From contig QANU01053049.1 of NCBI GenBank assembly GCA_003254905.1, forward strand, positions 20,008 through 84,007: a stretch of DNA of 64,000 bases. The letters run 5' to 3'. Position 1 is the first letter of the stretch. Every line of letters begins with the position of its first letter. Source of the stretch: Nissolia schottii. Lineage: Eukaryota > Streptophyta > Magnoliopsida > Fabales > Fabaceae. The translations under genes were made by a program, and so were the position numbers. The notes under the pieces are model-generated. The model did no database searches, was not told where the DNA came from, and saw nothing but the letters and a program-made list of their open reading frames with translations. Positions 23,683-34,195 of this stretch are shown here, one piece after another.

Positions 23683-25273
23683 GAGAAGTTACAAAATAGA
23701 AGAGAAGAGGTGTGAGAAAGAAAAAGAGGATGAGACTTCATGCATTAGACAGTGATAACTTTGTAAATTGGTTGACGTGACAATGAATTAAAGTTTGGTA
23801 TTAAAATTTATTATTATAAATAGATTTTATTTGTCATGTAAAAAAAAACCTTTATTTTCTTACGTGGTTTTTCCTTATAAATGAAACTTATCAAATTAAA
23901 TATTTGTGTGTGTATTTTTTTTATTTTTCCAACTTCATTTTAATTTGCAAAATATTATATTTATAACTCTATCCTTGAAATATTATATTTGCGAACCATT
24001 CTATTTATGTAATTTTTTGGGTGCCTTAATTCAATTTGGAAGGTGTACTTTTCTTTATTCTTAAGTTTTGTCCCAATAAATTTCTTCATAAATTTTTTTA
24101 TTAGTAGTCTTCTCTCAAATTAGGCCGTATTGTTGCAGTGGTTATGTAAGTGTGTTTTTTTTTTTGTCTTACCTTCCTTAGAATCAGGTCATTCTTTCAA
24201 TGAAATTCATTAATTCATTTTTGAAAAAAATAATTATATGATTCATCTAAAATAAATATTTATAGCTCCATTACCTAACAAATAAAGCATTTTATAAACA
24301 CAAAAGAAGATTGACCCTAAGCTAGTTGTTACTTTATTTCTATGCATTACTTGTTAGTCAATAAAATTTTGTGGTGGGTCACCTAATACAATACTATCTC
24401 TATCTTAGTCCACAATCTAAATACAATTATGATTGAACTTTAAAAAACAAAAATGGATTAACTTTGTGGAACTGAGGGAGTAATTGATTAGTTAAATAGT
24501 TAATTATCTACTGACTCAAGTTTCTATTAACTGAATTCTTTATTATTTTATTTATATATATACACACATAATTTTACTATATCAATAAAAATAATTGACT
24601 ATCTCTCTCACTACTTAAAAAGTCATGTATATGAAATGATTAAATTGGATGATAACGTTAAAAAACTTTACACTTCAAGCAAATAATAAGTAAACTCTAG
24701 TTCTATGAGTTGACTCGTAGCATATTATTGGGACCATTTATTGTTGAGAGGTGCTACTTGAACACCAAATGTGCTCAAAACACTTGGTAAATGGGAGGAA
24801 AAAGACAAAATTATTGTATTTGGTATAATAAGTAATATCTCTGACGCAATCGACATGAACGCATATGCATATAGTATCAACACTCGTGCACTTTATTTTT
24901 CAAGTTTTTGAACACATTTTCTCTCCCACCAAATCACATTCTCTCTCCATCACATGGGATTGTCTCCCTTCACAGAGCATACTCTCTCTCCTACGTACCA
25001 ACATAATAAATTATGCATCAACATAATAGAAATAGACATAAATATAATAGAGATAGACATCAACATCAACTTGATGCATTTCTCTCTCTAGCATCAAGCT
25101 CATTTACGACATGGGTATTAACATAATAAAAATAAGCATTGATGTAATAATCATAAATATCAGCATAATGAAAATAGGAATCAATACTTGTATATTAATG
25201 TTTATAAAAAAAATTATTTTAAAAAATAAATGTTGATACATTTTTTTATGCTAATGTCTATTTTCATTGTGTT
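23683..25273. repeat. Dispersed/segmental repeat, copy 1 (second copy at 42326-43971)
   Basis: About 1.6 kb of non-coding sequence is colinear with 42326-43971, starting at AGAAGTTACAAA and ending at TTTTCATTGTGTT. Copy 2 lies just upstream of an RLP first exon, so this may be duplicated RLP 5' flank. Alternatively it is a transposon, since copy 2 is bracketed by a 140 bp direct repeat. Confidence 0.85.
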
Positions 25274-25640
25274 TGTGAGATTTAATGATGGAATCAAGAA
25301 AATATTGCGGAGAAAATAACAAAAGGTAGAGAAGGATAAACAATAAATTTTTTTGTATTAGTGAATGTTGTATCACTTATAATGAAATAAAACCTATTTA
25401 TAGGTTAGAAACATAATAAAAAATATAAAGATAAAATTAATTTAAATGTTAAACTAAATCAGTCTAAATCAAACAAAGATATAACACTGATATTATTTTA
25501 TTCAAATAGATATTCTAGCAGTATTTTATGCACTTGGACCTTATACACAAAGGTGCTATACTTAAACACCGTGCAAGCTGAAAGTGAGACATGCTCGGAA
25601 GTGTGGATAAGCTAGTCCTCAGGCTCACTTGGACCAAACT

Positions 25641-25652
25641 GCTCTAATACCA
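25641..25652 (-). other. Primer-binding-site-like sequence next to LTR D
   Basis: Minus strand TGGTATTAGAGC matches 11 of 12 bases of the sequence complementary to the 3' end of initiator methionine tRNA (TGGTATCAGAGC). It lies two bases outside the LTR end at 25655, the expected place for a PBS of a minus-strand element. Confidence 0.6.
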
Positions 25653-25706
25653 AATGAAACACCCTAGCTAATTGTTTACCCGTACGTAGTAAACAATGCT
25701 CACTAN

Positions 25707-26206
25707 ATAATAATAAACTACGTAACAGTGGCCATTCGGTCGCTGCTGTGGGGAACGTATAGGTATGTGTGTGTATATATATATATATTATAATAAAATA
25801 ATTATATACTAGTTTTCGAGAAGAGAAAGAGAGTTCAGACGGCCATATGTTTGTAAAACAGATGATATTATTTCCTTCTGATTTTTCGATATCTTACAAA
25901 GAGGGAGGAGTTCCAATTTATAGAGGACTCCATGAACTAAAAGACAAACAAGTAGATCAGCAAGAAATCCTAACTTGCTTCCTGAGCCATACACGTATCC
26001 TGATAAGGATAAGATGGCAGGATAAGGTCGGCCTTGCTTTTATTGCTTTTACAGACTCGACTTTACAACACACAATTATTAAAGCAACTTCACTTTTGTA
26101 CAGACTCGACTTTATTAAAGGTGCTGCTACAGTCTGATGTGACCGGCTCCTTTGTCTTCTAGGGACTAGGAGAACGGTTGTTGACCCAGTCAGAGTATTC
26201 GTCTTC
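25707..26206 (-). repeat. Left arm of a 0.5 kb inverted repeat
   Basis: This arm is the near-perfect reverse complement of 27322-27811. It contains, on the minus strand, the end of the ORF (EDEYSDWVNNRSPSP), a spacer, and a TATA box (complement ATTTATA at 25916-25922). One internal difference is an extra duplicated stretch around ACAGACTCGACTTTA (about 26051-26120), absent from the other arm. Confidence 0.9.
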
Positions 26207-27019
26207 TTCCTTTTGGATTTTTTCTGCAAGTTTTTCTCTGAAGAGTTTATCAGCGAGCTGGTCCCAATCTAGCAGTACTGGGCTTTCAGGTTTCTGTGAA
26301 TCCTGCATGTCTTCATCGAAAAACTTGGGAGGACTTTCTACATTCTTCTTTTTCTTTCCTTTCTTTTTCTTGGGCCTTAGTCCTCTATCTCTTCTGGAAA
26401 AGTGCTTCAGAAATTGGGCAGCAACCCCAGTTCTTGAGAATGGTAAGGGTGGTTCTGGGTTATTAGTTGGAAGACTGGCAGTAGTCTGAGAGGTGTTGTC
26501 AACTGACGGGACTTTGACTGGGTGGTAGCTGTAGTTTCCACAGTCGCCCATTGGATCCCATTCTGGAAAGCAAATGACGTCCAAGGGTTTTAGTCTCCCA
26601 CAAGTTGAATTAACTGTCGGGTATTTTATGTTGAAGCCATTGATGTCATGGAGATGGGTGATGAATTCTTCCTTGTAGAAGGGCGGTGTGGCATCTCTCA
26701 TGAATAGGCTGTAAAAATATGTCCCATAATTTCTAGCATGGTTCTGGGTCCAAAGCATTTTGGTTTGAGGATGTTGGAAGTATGGCCGATGGAGGACATG
26801 GATAGATACTAGGTCCTTGGTTTGCTCTTCGTCTATCTTCCAGACATTGGTTCGTCCCAGCTCTTGCTCTATGTTTTTTCGCCAGAGTTCAATGGGCTGA
26901 TACCACTCAAGTGTGGTCCACAGAAGACTTTCTTTGTTGGCTCCATCATCTAGGAAGAGTTTCATGTGGCAGGTTGGAAACATAATAGGGTAGGTGTAAG
27001 TCATGGTGACACACCACAA
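26159..27019 (-). CDS. Unidentified 286-codon ORF between the inverted arms, pararetrovirus-like candidate
   Basis: The open frame starts at TTG (27019) and is open upstream to a TAA near 27058, so the true start is not defined. Residues 1-165 are rich in W, Y, H and C (RNYGTYFYSLF, CFPEWDP). Residues 170-200 are a proline/threonine-rich linker. Residues 217-226 are a basic KKKKGKKKK tract. The C-terminus is acidic and ends EDEYSDWVNNRSPSP. I recognise no family. Downstream on the same strand comes a spacer with TATA box and a pyrimidine-rich leader, the layout of a pararetrovirus intergenic region. The element is flanked by TA-rich DNA, known for endogenous plant pararetroviruses. That identity is an inference, and a captured host gene is possible. 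Confidence 0.45.
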   Translation of the reverse strand: MWCVTMTYTYPIMFPTCHMKLFLDDGANKESLLWTTLEWYQPIELWRKNIEQELGRTNVWKIDEEQTKDLVSIHVLHRPYFQHPQTKMLWTQNHARNYGTYFYSLFMRDATPPFYKEEFITHLHDINGFNIKYPTVNSTCGRLKPLDVICFPEWDPMGDCGNYSYHPVKVPSVDNTSQTTASLPTNNPEPPLPFSRTGVAAQFLKHFSRRDRGLRPKKKKGKKKKNVESPPKFFDEDMQDSQKPESPVLLDWDQLADKLFREKLAEKIQKEEDEYSDWVNNRSPSP

Positions 27020-27084
27020 GAACCATCGGTCTGATTCAAGGAACGGTTTTCCAATATAGCAAAAATATTAAGGTAAGGTGCCAT

Positions 27085-27369
27085 GCGATTGAACCAGGGA
27101 GCGATGATGAAGAGGAACCTGGCCGGAGGATTTCTAGGAGAAAAAGGCGAGCCAGAAAATCATGCAAGCCTATGCCTTCCTTCAGGAGGCCAAAGCCAGA
27201 ACAAGGCCCCTGGGTCGGTATCTGGAAAAAGGAGGAGCCGTTACCCTTGTACCATGAGGGGCTTAAGATTCTGCAAAAAGAAAAGTATCCTCCTTCTCCG
27301 AATGATCCAGATCTTATCACCGAAGACGAATACTCTGACTGGGTCAACAACCGTTCTCCTAGTCCCTAG
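27085..27369 (+). pseudogene. Second, short ORF fragment with the same C-terminus as the 286-codon ORF
   Basis: The + strand frame is open from about 27085. It encodes an acidic run (GSDDEEEPG), a basic run (RRKRRARK), a proline-rich middle (RRPKPEQGPWVG), and ends EDEYSDWVNNRSPSP like the minus-strand ORF. Only the last 15 residues, inside the inverted arm, are shared; the upstream parts differ. It could be a different region of the same virus-like genome joined by deletion. There is an ATG at 27172, but no evidence that it is used. Confidence 0.4.
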
Positions 27370-27811
27370 AAGACAAAGGAGCCGGTCACATCAGACTGTA
27401 ATGGCACCTTTAATAATGTCGAGTCTGTACAAAAGTGAAGTTGCTTTAATAATTGTGTGTTGTCTCTGTAAAAGCAATAAAAGCAAGGCCGACCTTATCC
27501 TGCCATCTTATCCTTATCAGGATACGTGTATGGCTCAGGAAGCAAGTTAGGATTTCTTGCTGATCTACTTGTTTGTCTTTTAGTTCATGGAGTCCTCTAT
27601 AAATTGGAACTCCTCCCTCTTTGTAAGATATCGAAAAATCAGAAGGAAATAATATCATCTGTTTTACAAACATATGGCCGTCTGAACTCTCTTTCTCTTC
27701 TCGAAAACTAGTATATAATTATTTTATTATAATATATATATATATACACACACATACCTATACGTTCCCCACAGCAGCGACCGAATGGCCACTGTTACGT
27801 AGTTTATTATT
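27322..27811 (+). repeat. Right arm of the 0.5 kb inverted repeat, with promoter-like TATA box
   Basis: It is the reverse complement of 25707-26206. After the shared ORF end come a spacer, TATAAAT at 27598-27604 in the context CCTCTATAAATTGG, and a CT-rich leader (CTCTCTTTCTCTTCTC near 27687-27702). This resembles a pararetrovirus or other strong plant promoter region. Outward it ends in TA/TG microsatellite and AATAATAAA-type sequence. Confidence 0.75.
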
Positions 27812-27849
27812 ATTTTATATTATATATATTATATATAGTATATTATATT

Positions 27850-27890
<41 letters not shown>

Positions 27891-28478
27891 CTTTAGTCCC
27901 AAGGGACGTATATACATATATATCTATTATATTTATTATTATTGTTATTATTATTATTATTATAATATAGGTCTTTTTATATATGTATATAGATATATTA
28001 GGGGGATGTACATCCAGGGAGATGTATACATATATTTTATTATTTGTTTCTTGTCTCAGGGGAGAGGCACCCCGTGGTGACAATTATGAATAAGGGTCAC
28101 ATGCTTGATTTTGATAACGTTTGATCGCGTTTAGTTGAGATTTGTTGTCCCAAAAATGTTTCGAACATATATTCGCAACCTACAAATTTGCTTGGTCATA
28201 GGGGTATGTCAAGTCAAGGTAGTCGTGAATTTATTGTTCGGATGGTAATTCTCACATATACCTTAAGTGCCTACCGAAATCCTGGTTTTCGGCGAAATTT
28301 AGCACATACCATCCGACACTCCGTGAGATCAAGAAACAAGTATTTGAATGGCATTTGGAAGCAGTTAATTTTATAAATAATTTTTCCAATCCAAATAATG
28401 GCCTCTATGGTGCTTTTAAGTAAGCGAAATTAGGGTTTAAGCGAAATTTCCATAAGGGGGAAAATGCGGTATGGTACA

Positions 28479-28492
28479 TTCACCCCCTTTAG
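28479..28492 (-). other. Polypurine tract-like sequence flanking LTR D
   Basis: On the minus strand it reads CTAAAGGGGGTGAA immediately before the LTR start, preceded by AATTTCAAGGACGAAA. This is the usual 3' end of the internal region in many plant Ty3/gypsy elements. The same arrangement precedes LTR C at 60274. Confidence 0.6.
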
Positions 28493-29018
28493 AAAAATTT
28501 CGTCCTTGAAATTTAGAGGTAGTGAGAATTTGTACCTTTAGAATCTAGGGTAAGCCTTTCTCACATCGTCTTCCTTTTTCGGTTAAGGTTTCTACCTATT
28601 TCCACTTGCTTCCGGAGGGGCCTGGCAGCGTCCCACTACGCTTCGGTTGCGCCTTCCATGTGGCGATACATTCCGTTGGACACTGGTCACAGAATTCTCT
28701 TGAAAACTTTCTCTAACCCTAAGGTCCAATTGCCTATTTGTCTTGGTTTCCAAAGCCCTTCATAGCTTTTTGGTAGGCTTTTCTAATAGGTGACCGACCC
28801 TAAGGGTCATCTTATTGTTTACTAATGGCCACTATGTGGTCCTTCTATGCAAGCTTCCTTTCTTCACGGACATCACGAAGCACCTCTAGAAGGTTCACGA
28901 AGCACCAACAATCATTTTTATATAACAAGTTAACATAATTTAACGCATACATAAACGAAACAAAGAACTATCTAAACTTCTGATTAAGGTGTAAGGGTGA
29001 ATATAGTGGTATACAGAC
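28493..29018 (-). mobile_element. Non-coding internal remnant of the element attached to LTR D
   Basis: G+C-richer sequence on the internal side of the polypurine tract. I find no readable pol motif in either strand. The right limit is not visible; by about 28900 the sequence becomes AT-rich and leads into the RPA1-like exon. Confidence 0.35.
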
Positions 29019-29168
29019 CTGGTCATCTTGCAAGACCATCTCAATGCTATAAGTTTCTCGTTTGTTAATTTTTTCAGGCACCTCCCAAAGCTTGACGATA
29101 TAAACCCAAAAACTCCAACTGAACTTGGAGGCGTCCACCTCTAGAAAAGAGTCCACTTGTTCTGCCAT
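29019..29168 (-). pseudogene. RPA1 (replication protein A 70 kDa)-like first exon fragment
   Basis: Minus strand ATG at 29166-29168 opens 50 codons: MAEQVDSFLEVDASKFSW, then YIVKLWEVP, YSIEMVLQDDQ, followed by a donor-like CAG|GTCTGT at 29017-29021. The order V-x-LWxVP then SxEMVLxD is typical of the first OB-fold of plant RPA1-like proteins, which bind single-stranded DNA. No following exon could be recognised at lower coordinates. RPA1-like genes are carried by plant Helitrons, so capture by a Helitron is possible, but I could not find Helitron ends. Confidence 0.6.
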
Positions 29169-30167
29169 TCTCGGCTATGGAATCTGTGTGACGATTTGTA
29201 CATCAGTGGAGTTACGAAAGTGGCAACAAAAATGAGGGAAGTTGCAGTTGAATTATTGAAGATGAAACATTGAAGAATAGTAGTAAGTGATAACGGATTT
29301 GGTTAAAGAAAAAAAAAAGCGTGGTTGAGTAATAATTTATTGAAGACTTCTTCTCTGCAAACCATTCAATGTTTAGCGTATAAGGAACGAAAGGGAAATT
29401 GAATTCTCCGTGAGCATTCAGAGATCATTTCAATAAAAGTGCAGTGAAGTGGTTGGCATGAACCTTTTTGGCAGACATCATGTTTAAATTGTTTAATGTC
29501 ATTTTGCTTTTTGTAAAAAAAAAAAAAAAAAACCTCCTACTGGCACACATTTGGGCGGCAAAAAATTGACTAAGAATGGAACACGTGTCCAAAACAATAG
29601 TGAGAATACTCAGCTTCTTATAGATAATTAAATGTGTCTTGTATATTGTCAAAAAATATACAAAATTAACTTATCTTTTTATTTTTTTTTATGTCTGTAT
29701 CCTTATATTTTTCTATTTCTATCTTATTTGAACAACTATTAGGTAACCTAATTCCATGTTTGATCACGAATTTTAATACCCTCAACCCTCACTCACAGCG
29801 GCACGTGGTCAACCATGTGTTTCTTTCTTCACCTCTTCTCTCTCCATCTCCCTCTCTTCTTTTCATCTCTAGGCAACAATTACTTTGTCCTTCTATTTTT
29901 GTTTAATCTATCAACTTGTTTTAAATCGCTCTATCAATATGGTCTTTTACTATTTTTTATTATTATTTTGGTTCATTGTGTTTTAATTTATTATAAAATT
30001 GGACAAATGTGCTGCTAATGTGACGGAATAGCGATTTAGGTAGAAGACTATAAAAAGAAAATTTAGACTTATTACTAAATTGTAAAAACTATAAAATAAA
30101 GTAGTATCACCTATGCTTTCTTTTTGTCCTTCTCTTTCTAACTTTGTTGCACTCTGTACCTTTGAAG
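29169..30167. other. Intergenic/intron sequence before the second LRR exon
   Basis: I see no gene. A poly-A run is at about 29516-29532. The stretch 29800-30160 is pyrimidine-rich on + and leads into the AG acceptor at 30166-30167, so part of it is probably an RLP intron. Confidence 0.45.
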
Positions 30168-30308
30168 GATTTCTGAAGAAGTTGGAGTCCTTAGATCTTT
30201 CATTCAATGCACTAAATTGCAGCATCTTTTCAAGCTTAAGTGGACTAACATCGCTAAAGACTTTGAACCTTAAATCCAGTCAGATCAAAGATTGTTTCCC
30301 TGCTCAAG
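30168..30308 (+). pseudogene. Internal LRR exon of a receptor-like protein (copy 2), GC donor
   Basis: It is 141 bp, phase 1 to phase 1, homologous to 4505-4645: LKKLESLDLSFNAL and LSGLTSLKTLNLKSS are readable. The acceptor is intact (GAAG|GATTTC), but the donor reads CAAG|GCACGT, that is GC in place of GT. GC donors do work in about one percent of plant introns, so this is either a rare functional site or a mutation that kills the exon. No further RLP exon was recognised before the CACTA element at 30638. Together with the lost neighbours this suggests a gene relic. Confidence 0.78.
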
Positions 30309-30657
30309 GCACGTATCTTCAACTTATGCATTTTCTAGTGAGATGACCCATAATGACCCATCAAACACTACCTTGCCATTTTCATCTTCACTAAGGATAA
30401 ACAATCTTCGGATAGTTAAATTTTTCAAGAGTGGATGTCCTAACTAGTCTTCCAAAAAATAAAAACTCCAATGAGTCTTGAGCATTTTCATTTGGTCATT
30501 AAACATTTCAAACGTTATTTTCGTTAGTCTCTGAATATTTTAGACGGAAGGACTAACGAGGGTAACATTTGAAATGGTCAGGGACCAATGAATTTTGTTT
30601 GTTTGTTGATGGACTAATGTGAGCACTGATGAAGAATCACTACAAGAAGATAGCTCA

Positions 30658-30920
30658 TTACCGCCGACATTACCGTCGGTTTTACCGTCGGATTTTTATG
30701 CTACCGTCGGCATTACCGTCGGACACGAACACACGGTAAAGTGGTCGATGGTAATCATTTTACCGTCGGAAAATGAAACCGACGGTAATTACCGTCGGTA
30801 TAAACCGACGTAAACCGGTTCATATTTGAGTACATTTGAACCGGTTTATCGTCGGTTCTAGGCGACGATAATATAATAATATTTTATTCGTGTTCATTAC
30901 CGTGGGATATATCCGACGGT
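30658..30920. repeat. Left subterminal TACCGTCGG array of the CACTA element
   Basis: TACCGTCGG or its complement CCGACGGTA occurs at least eight times in 260 bp, some as facing pairs. Similar spacing recurs at the other end of the element. Confidence 0.88.
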
Positions 30921-31262
30921 AATAATTAAATATTTTTAAAAAATAAAATTGTTTATAATTTTGTATTATTTGTTTTAATAAATGACTATAATCATATCAA
31001 TCAAAAATTTCATTTAATTTTTGTAATTTATAAATATATTAAAATTTATATTTAATAACTAATTAAATATTTATATGTTATGTGGTGGACAACATATATT
31101 CTGTTTTTGATAGAATTTAAAGATGGATGGTGCACATGTGAAAAATATAGTTTCTTAGGTAAAAGACAAATAAGTAATAGGGGACAGATATCTCACTAGT
31201 GACTCAAATTCGGGCTTCTGCAACAATAGTTTCTCAAATAAACCTACACACTCCTCCTATAT

Positions 31263-31345
31263 TGTAACACTCTAGCTAGCTAGCTTACGCTTAAGTCATA
31301 AACCATGCTTCACTAGGTTGTTATCTACTTGGTTGGAATGCTTAT
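31263..31345 (-). mobile_element. LTR-terminus-like fragment inside the CACTA element
   Basis: The sequence TGTAACACTCTAGCTAGC, followed by TTACGCTTAAGTCATAAACC, matches the start of the minus-oriented large LTRs (for example 50113 and 45630). I could not find the opposite LTR end or a duplication, so the extent of this insertion is unknown. The rest of the interior to about 33480 is AT-rich with TAATTTAGCTAGATGATT-like repeats and no gene. Confidence 0.5.
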
Positions 31346-33495
31346 AGTCCTTTGCCCCTTCAACCCAGCACATGCAATATTAATACAAACAGCATTTTAA
31401 CCTACTATGCTTACATACCCGAATTAGCTAGGTGAATGTTTCACATGCACACAATTCCAGCGAGATAATTTATACTCAAGTTATCTTCATCAATTTCTCC
31501 TTCGAATCAGCCATACACACACATCACCAACACAAACCTATTGTTGTCGCGATTATAAAATTAAAACACCCTAAACGGTGCTAAGGTCCAGATTACATTC
31601 TATCCGAACATTCTCTTTTTCAGGACATCACATACATTTTATCCGAACAGCACTCCTATATGTACTAGCACACACAACACCTTAACAAGCTATATTTCCA
31701 TATACCAATTTATTTAAATGAGCAAAATAGCATATTAGAATCCCATACTCCAAATTAATTAGGCAATTTACATAACGCATACAATTATCCTAACAGCTTT
31801 CTATCATGTTGCATTTTCACATATCACTCTAGCTAGATAATTAAAGAACACCTGCAACAGCTCCAAATACCATTATAACATATTTTAGCCATACTTAATT
31901 TAGCTAGATGATTAAAGAACACATGCAGCAGCTCCAATTAGCATTATAACATAATTTAGTCACGTTTCATTTGGCTAGAACTTTATCTACTCATGCAACA
32001 GCCACAAATACCAATTTAGTTTGAATTATGCGAAATCTTCTCATGAGCACAAAATTCCATTTAATAGCAAACAACACTTAAATCATTCTAACATTTTCTT
32101 ACTTCAAAAACAGCAGAAGCACTAAAATTCTCTAAATTTTCTCATGAGCACAAAATTCCAATTAATAGTAAACAACACTTTACTATAATTTATTTGAATC
32201 ACATAATCATAATTCATTTTGAATAACATTTTCTCATAATTTAATTTAAATGATCATAACAACACTTTACTATAATTTATTTTGAATCACATAATCATAA
32301 TTCATTTTCTTAGCTTGACAATTTTATAGTTGCACCTACAGCCCACCCAACAACCTTAGAAGGTAGTTATATTACATTTTGCATAATTCAGATCCTTTCT
32401 AAATTTTTCCACTCTCAGCCGAACACACTAACACTGGACTCATACCACCTGTTTCCAATTTACAAGATCTTATGAAACATATTTAACATACAACATATAG
32501 GATATGGATTTGGTAACAAGTTCCCTTATCTGAAATTTTTCAAGCATACATTTGAACGGTCAATCCATACTAAGCCCTTATCACATCACCTAAATTATAA
32601 AATTTTCTTGTTATGCATTTATCAATTAATAGCACTTAGAACCCGATTCTATTTACCCTCCTTATAGCTAGAAATGGAAAAATAATATAAAAATCAATCA
32701 CACTTCATCTAGACCAACACATATTTATTACAATTCATAGTTTGTCAGTTACTCAAGATGCCTAAAATGTATAGGGGAAGTAGCACCAGTATGATTTAGT
32801 TGCAATATAGCTTAGGTTCACACAAATTTAAAAGTTGTTAAAACTTAAAAGTCTGGTGTTTGTTAACATTTAACTATATTCTGTTCTGTTAATAAAACTA
32901 GCATCAACATCTTTACTTTTAGAACAAAGGAAGATTTAGATCAAATTAAGTAAATACAACACAATGAGTGACCCTCTAAGTTCAAGTACAATTCCAATTA
33001 CAACGGTAAAGTGGTCGACGCCCTCAAAATATTCTGGCTTTATCACTCCTCGGTTCTCATAATATCTATCGTACATCCAAAATATTACCGCGGGAATCAT
33101 TTTTTTCCAGAAATCCTATGTGCATGTTACACAAATTATGGACATGAACTTAATAATTTTAATAACTTAACTGAATGCATTACGAATTAATTCCACACAA
33201 ATATTTGTCAAACCGTTCTACAACATAGGCCCTCCAATCTCCGCAAACAACACATAATCACCGTTGCCAGCACATCAATTCAAACAATGTCGGAAAGTAA
33301 CGCTAAGCGTTCCTTCCCCCAGTCCAGCCATACAACTCCAATCCTACAAATCTATCCTAATAAAATAAGTCTCTATCCTAGTACCAATAAATTGCCGTTG
33401 ATAATTGTTTGATCAATCCTTGACACAATCCTTAACTCCTTAGATCCTCAGCTCATTACAAATTAAGTGGTGGTGACACATCCTTAGCATAAGTC

Positions 33496-33846
33496 ATGGC
33501 AACCAAAAGAAATGATCATAAAATGTTAAATAAACATAGACAATGTTATGAAATTAACATATATTTTGTGGGGTGCAAAGGAAAGAACAGAAGCAAGGAA
33601 TATGTGGCTTTAGTGGTGGCGGCGCGGTGGTGTGAGAAAAAGAAAACAATAGCTACCCACAATGCAAGACAACATACCTGTAGCACGGTGGTGGAGCAGT
33701 GGTGGCACGGTGGTGGCGCGGTGGTGGTATGGTGGTGTTATGGTGGTGAGTGGGGAAGGAGAGAAGGGAAGAGAAAGGAGAAAGATGGAGAAAGAAGTAT
33801 CAGTAATGAGAAGAAGAGAAAGGAAATTCGCTTAAGTATTTTCTGA
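33496..33846 (+). other. Low-complexity ORF in the CACTA element
   Basis: A 116-codon frame whose second half is forced by a GGTGGTGG/CGGTGGTGGCG repeat (33683-33750) and an AGAAGG-rich tail. It has no domain and is probably not translated. Confidence 0.4.
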
Positions 33847-33847
33847 A

Positions 33848-34195
33848 AGATTACCGTCGGATTTATCCGACGGTAACCAGTGAATTCTAACGGTAATAAA
33901 GTAAAATAAAACGCATCGTTTTATTAAACACATTACCGTCGGTGCTTACCGACGGTAATGCAACACCAACGGTAACCCAATTACATGGCGCCAACGTTTT
34001 GGAGCCAAAATGAAAAATTTTAAATAAAATTTTTACCGTCGGAAATATCCGACGATAAAGGCGGCTATTACCCACGGTAATGGACATATTGCTTGTTTTT
34101 TTTCCGCGAACCGATTACCGTCGGTAAAGTAGTAAACGCCGACGGTAATACCGTCGGAAAATAACCGACGGTAATGTTGGGACGGTAATAGTCAT
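33848..34195. repeat. Right subterminal TACCGTCGG array of the CACTA element
   Basis: Dense TACCGTCGG and CCGACGGTAA units, arranged as inverted pairs about 15-60 bp apart, ending close to the right terminal repeat. Confidence 0.88.

Larger units (their letters stand above)
25655..28478 (-). mobile_element. LTR D of the large family, rearranged, carrying the inverted-arm structure
   Basis: The left end is TGAAACACCCTAGC and the right end is the complement of TGTACCATACCGCATTTTCC, both diagnostic of the family in minus orientation. Only about 720 bp can be LTR: 25655-25705, plus 27812-28478 with TA-rich and ATT-rich runs (TA run about 27850-27887). The middle is the 2.1 kb structure at 25707-27811. 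A single N at 25706 marks the junction. Unlike the solo LTRs it has a PBS-like site on one side (25641-25652) and a polypurine tract on the other (28479-28492). Confidence 0.65.

Noticed and set aside
26178..26489. 103-codon + strand ORF
   Set aside because: It is the antisense shadow of the 286-codon minus ORF; its F-rich part mirrors the lysine-rich tract.
33496..33846. 116-codon ORF in the CACTA element as a possible transposase piece
   Set aside because: Composition is dominated by a GGTGGTGG repeat and an AG-rich tail, and no transposase motif is present.
30658..34195. CRISPR-like or satellite interpretation of the TACCGTCGG repeats
   Set aside because: Repeats are short, in both orientations, clustered at two ends of an element with CACTA termini and an AAT duplication, which explains them fully.
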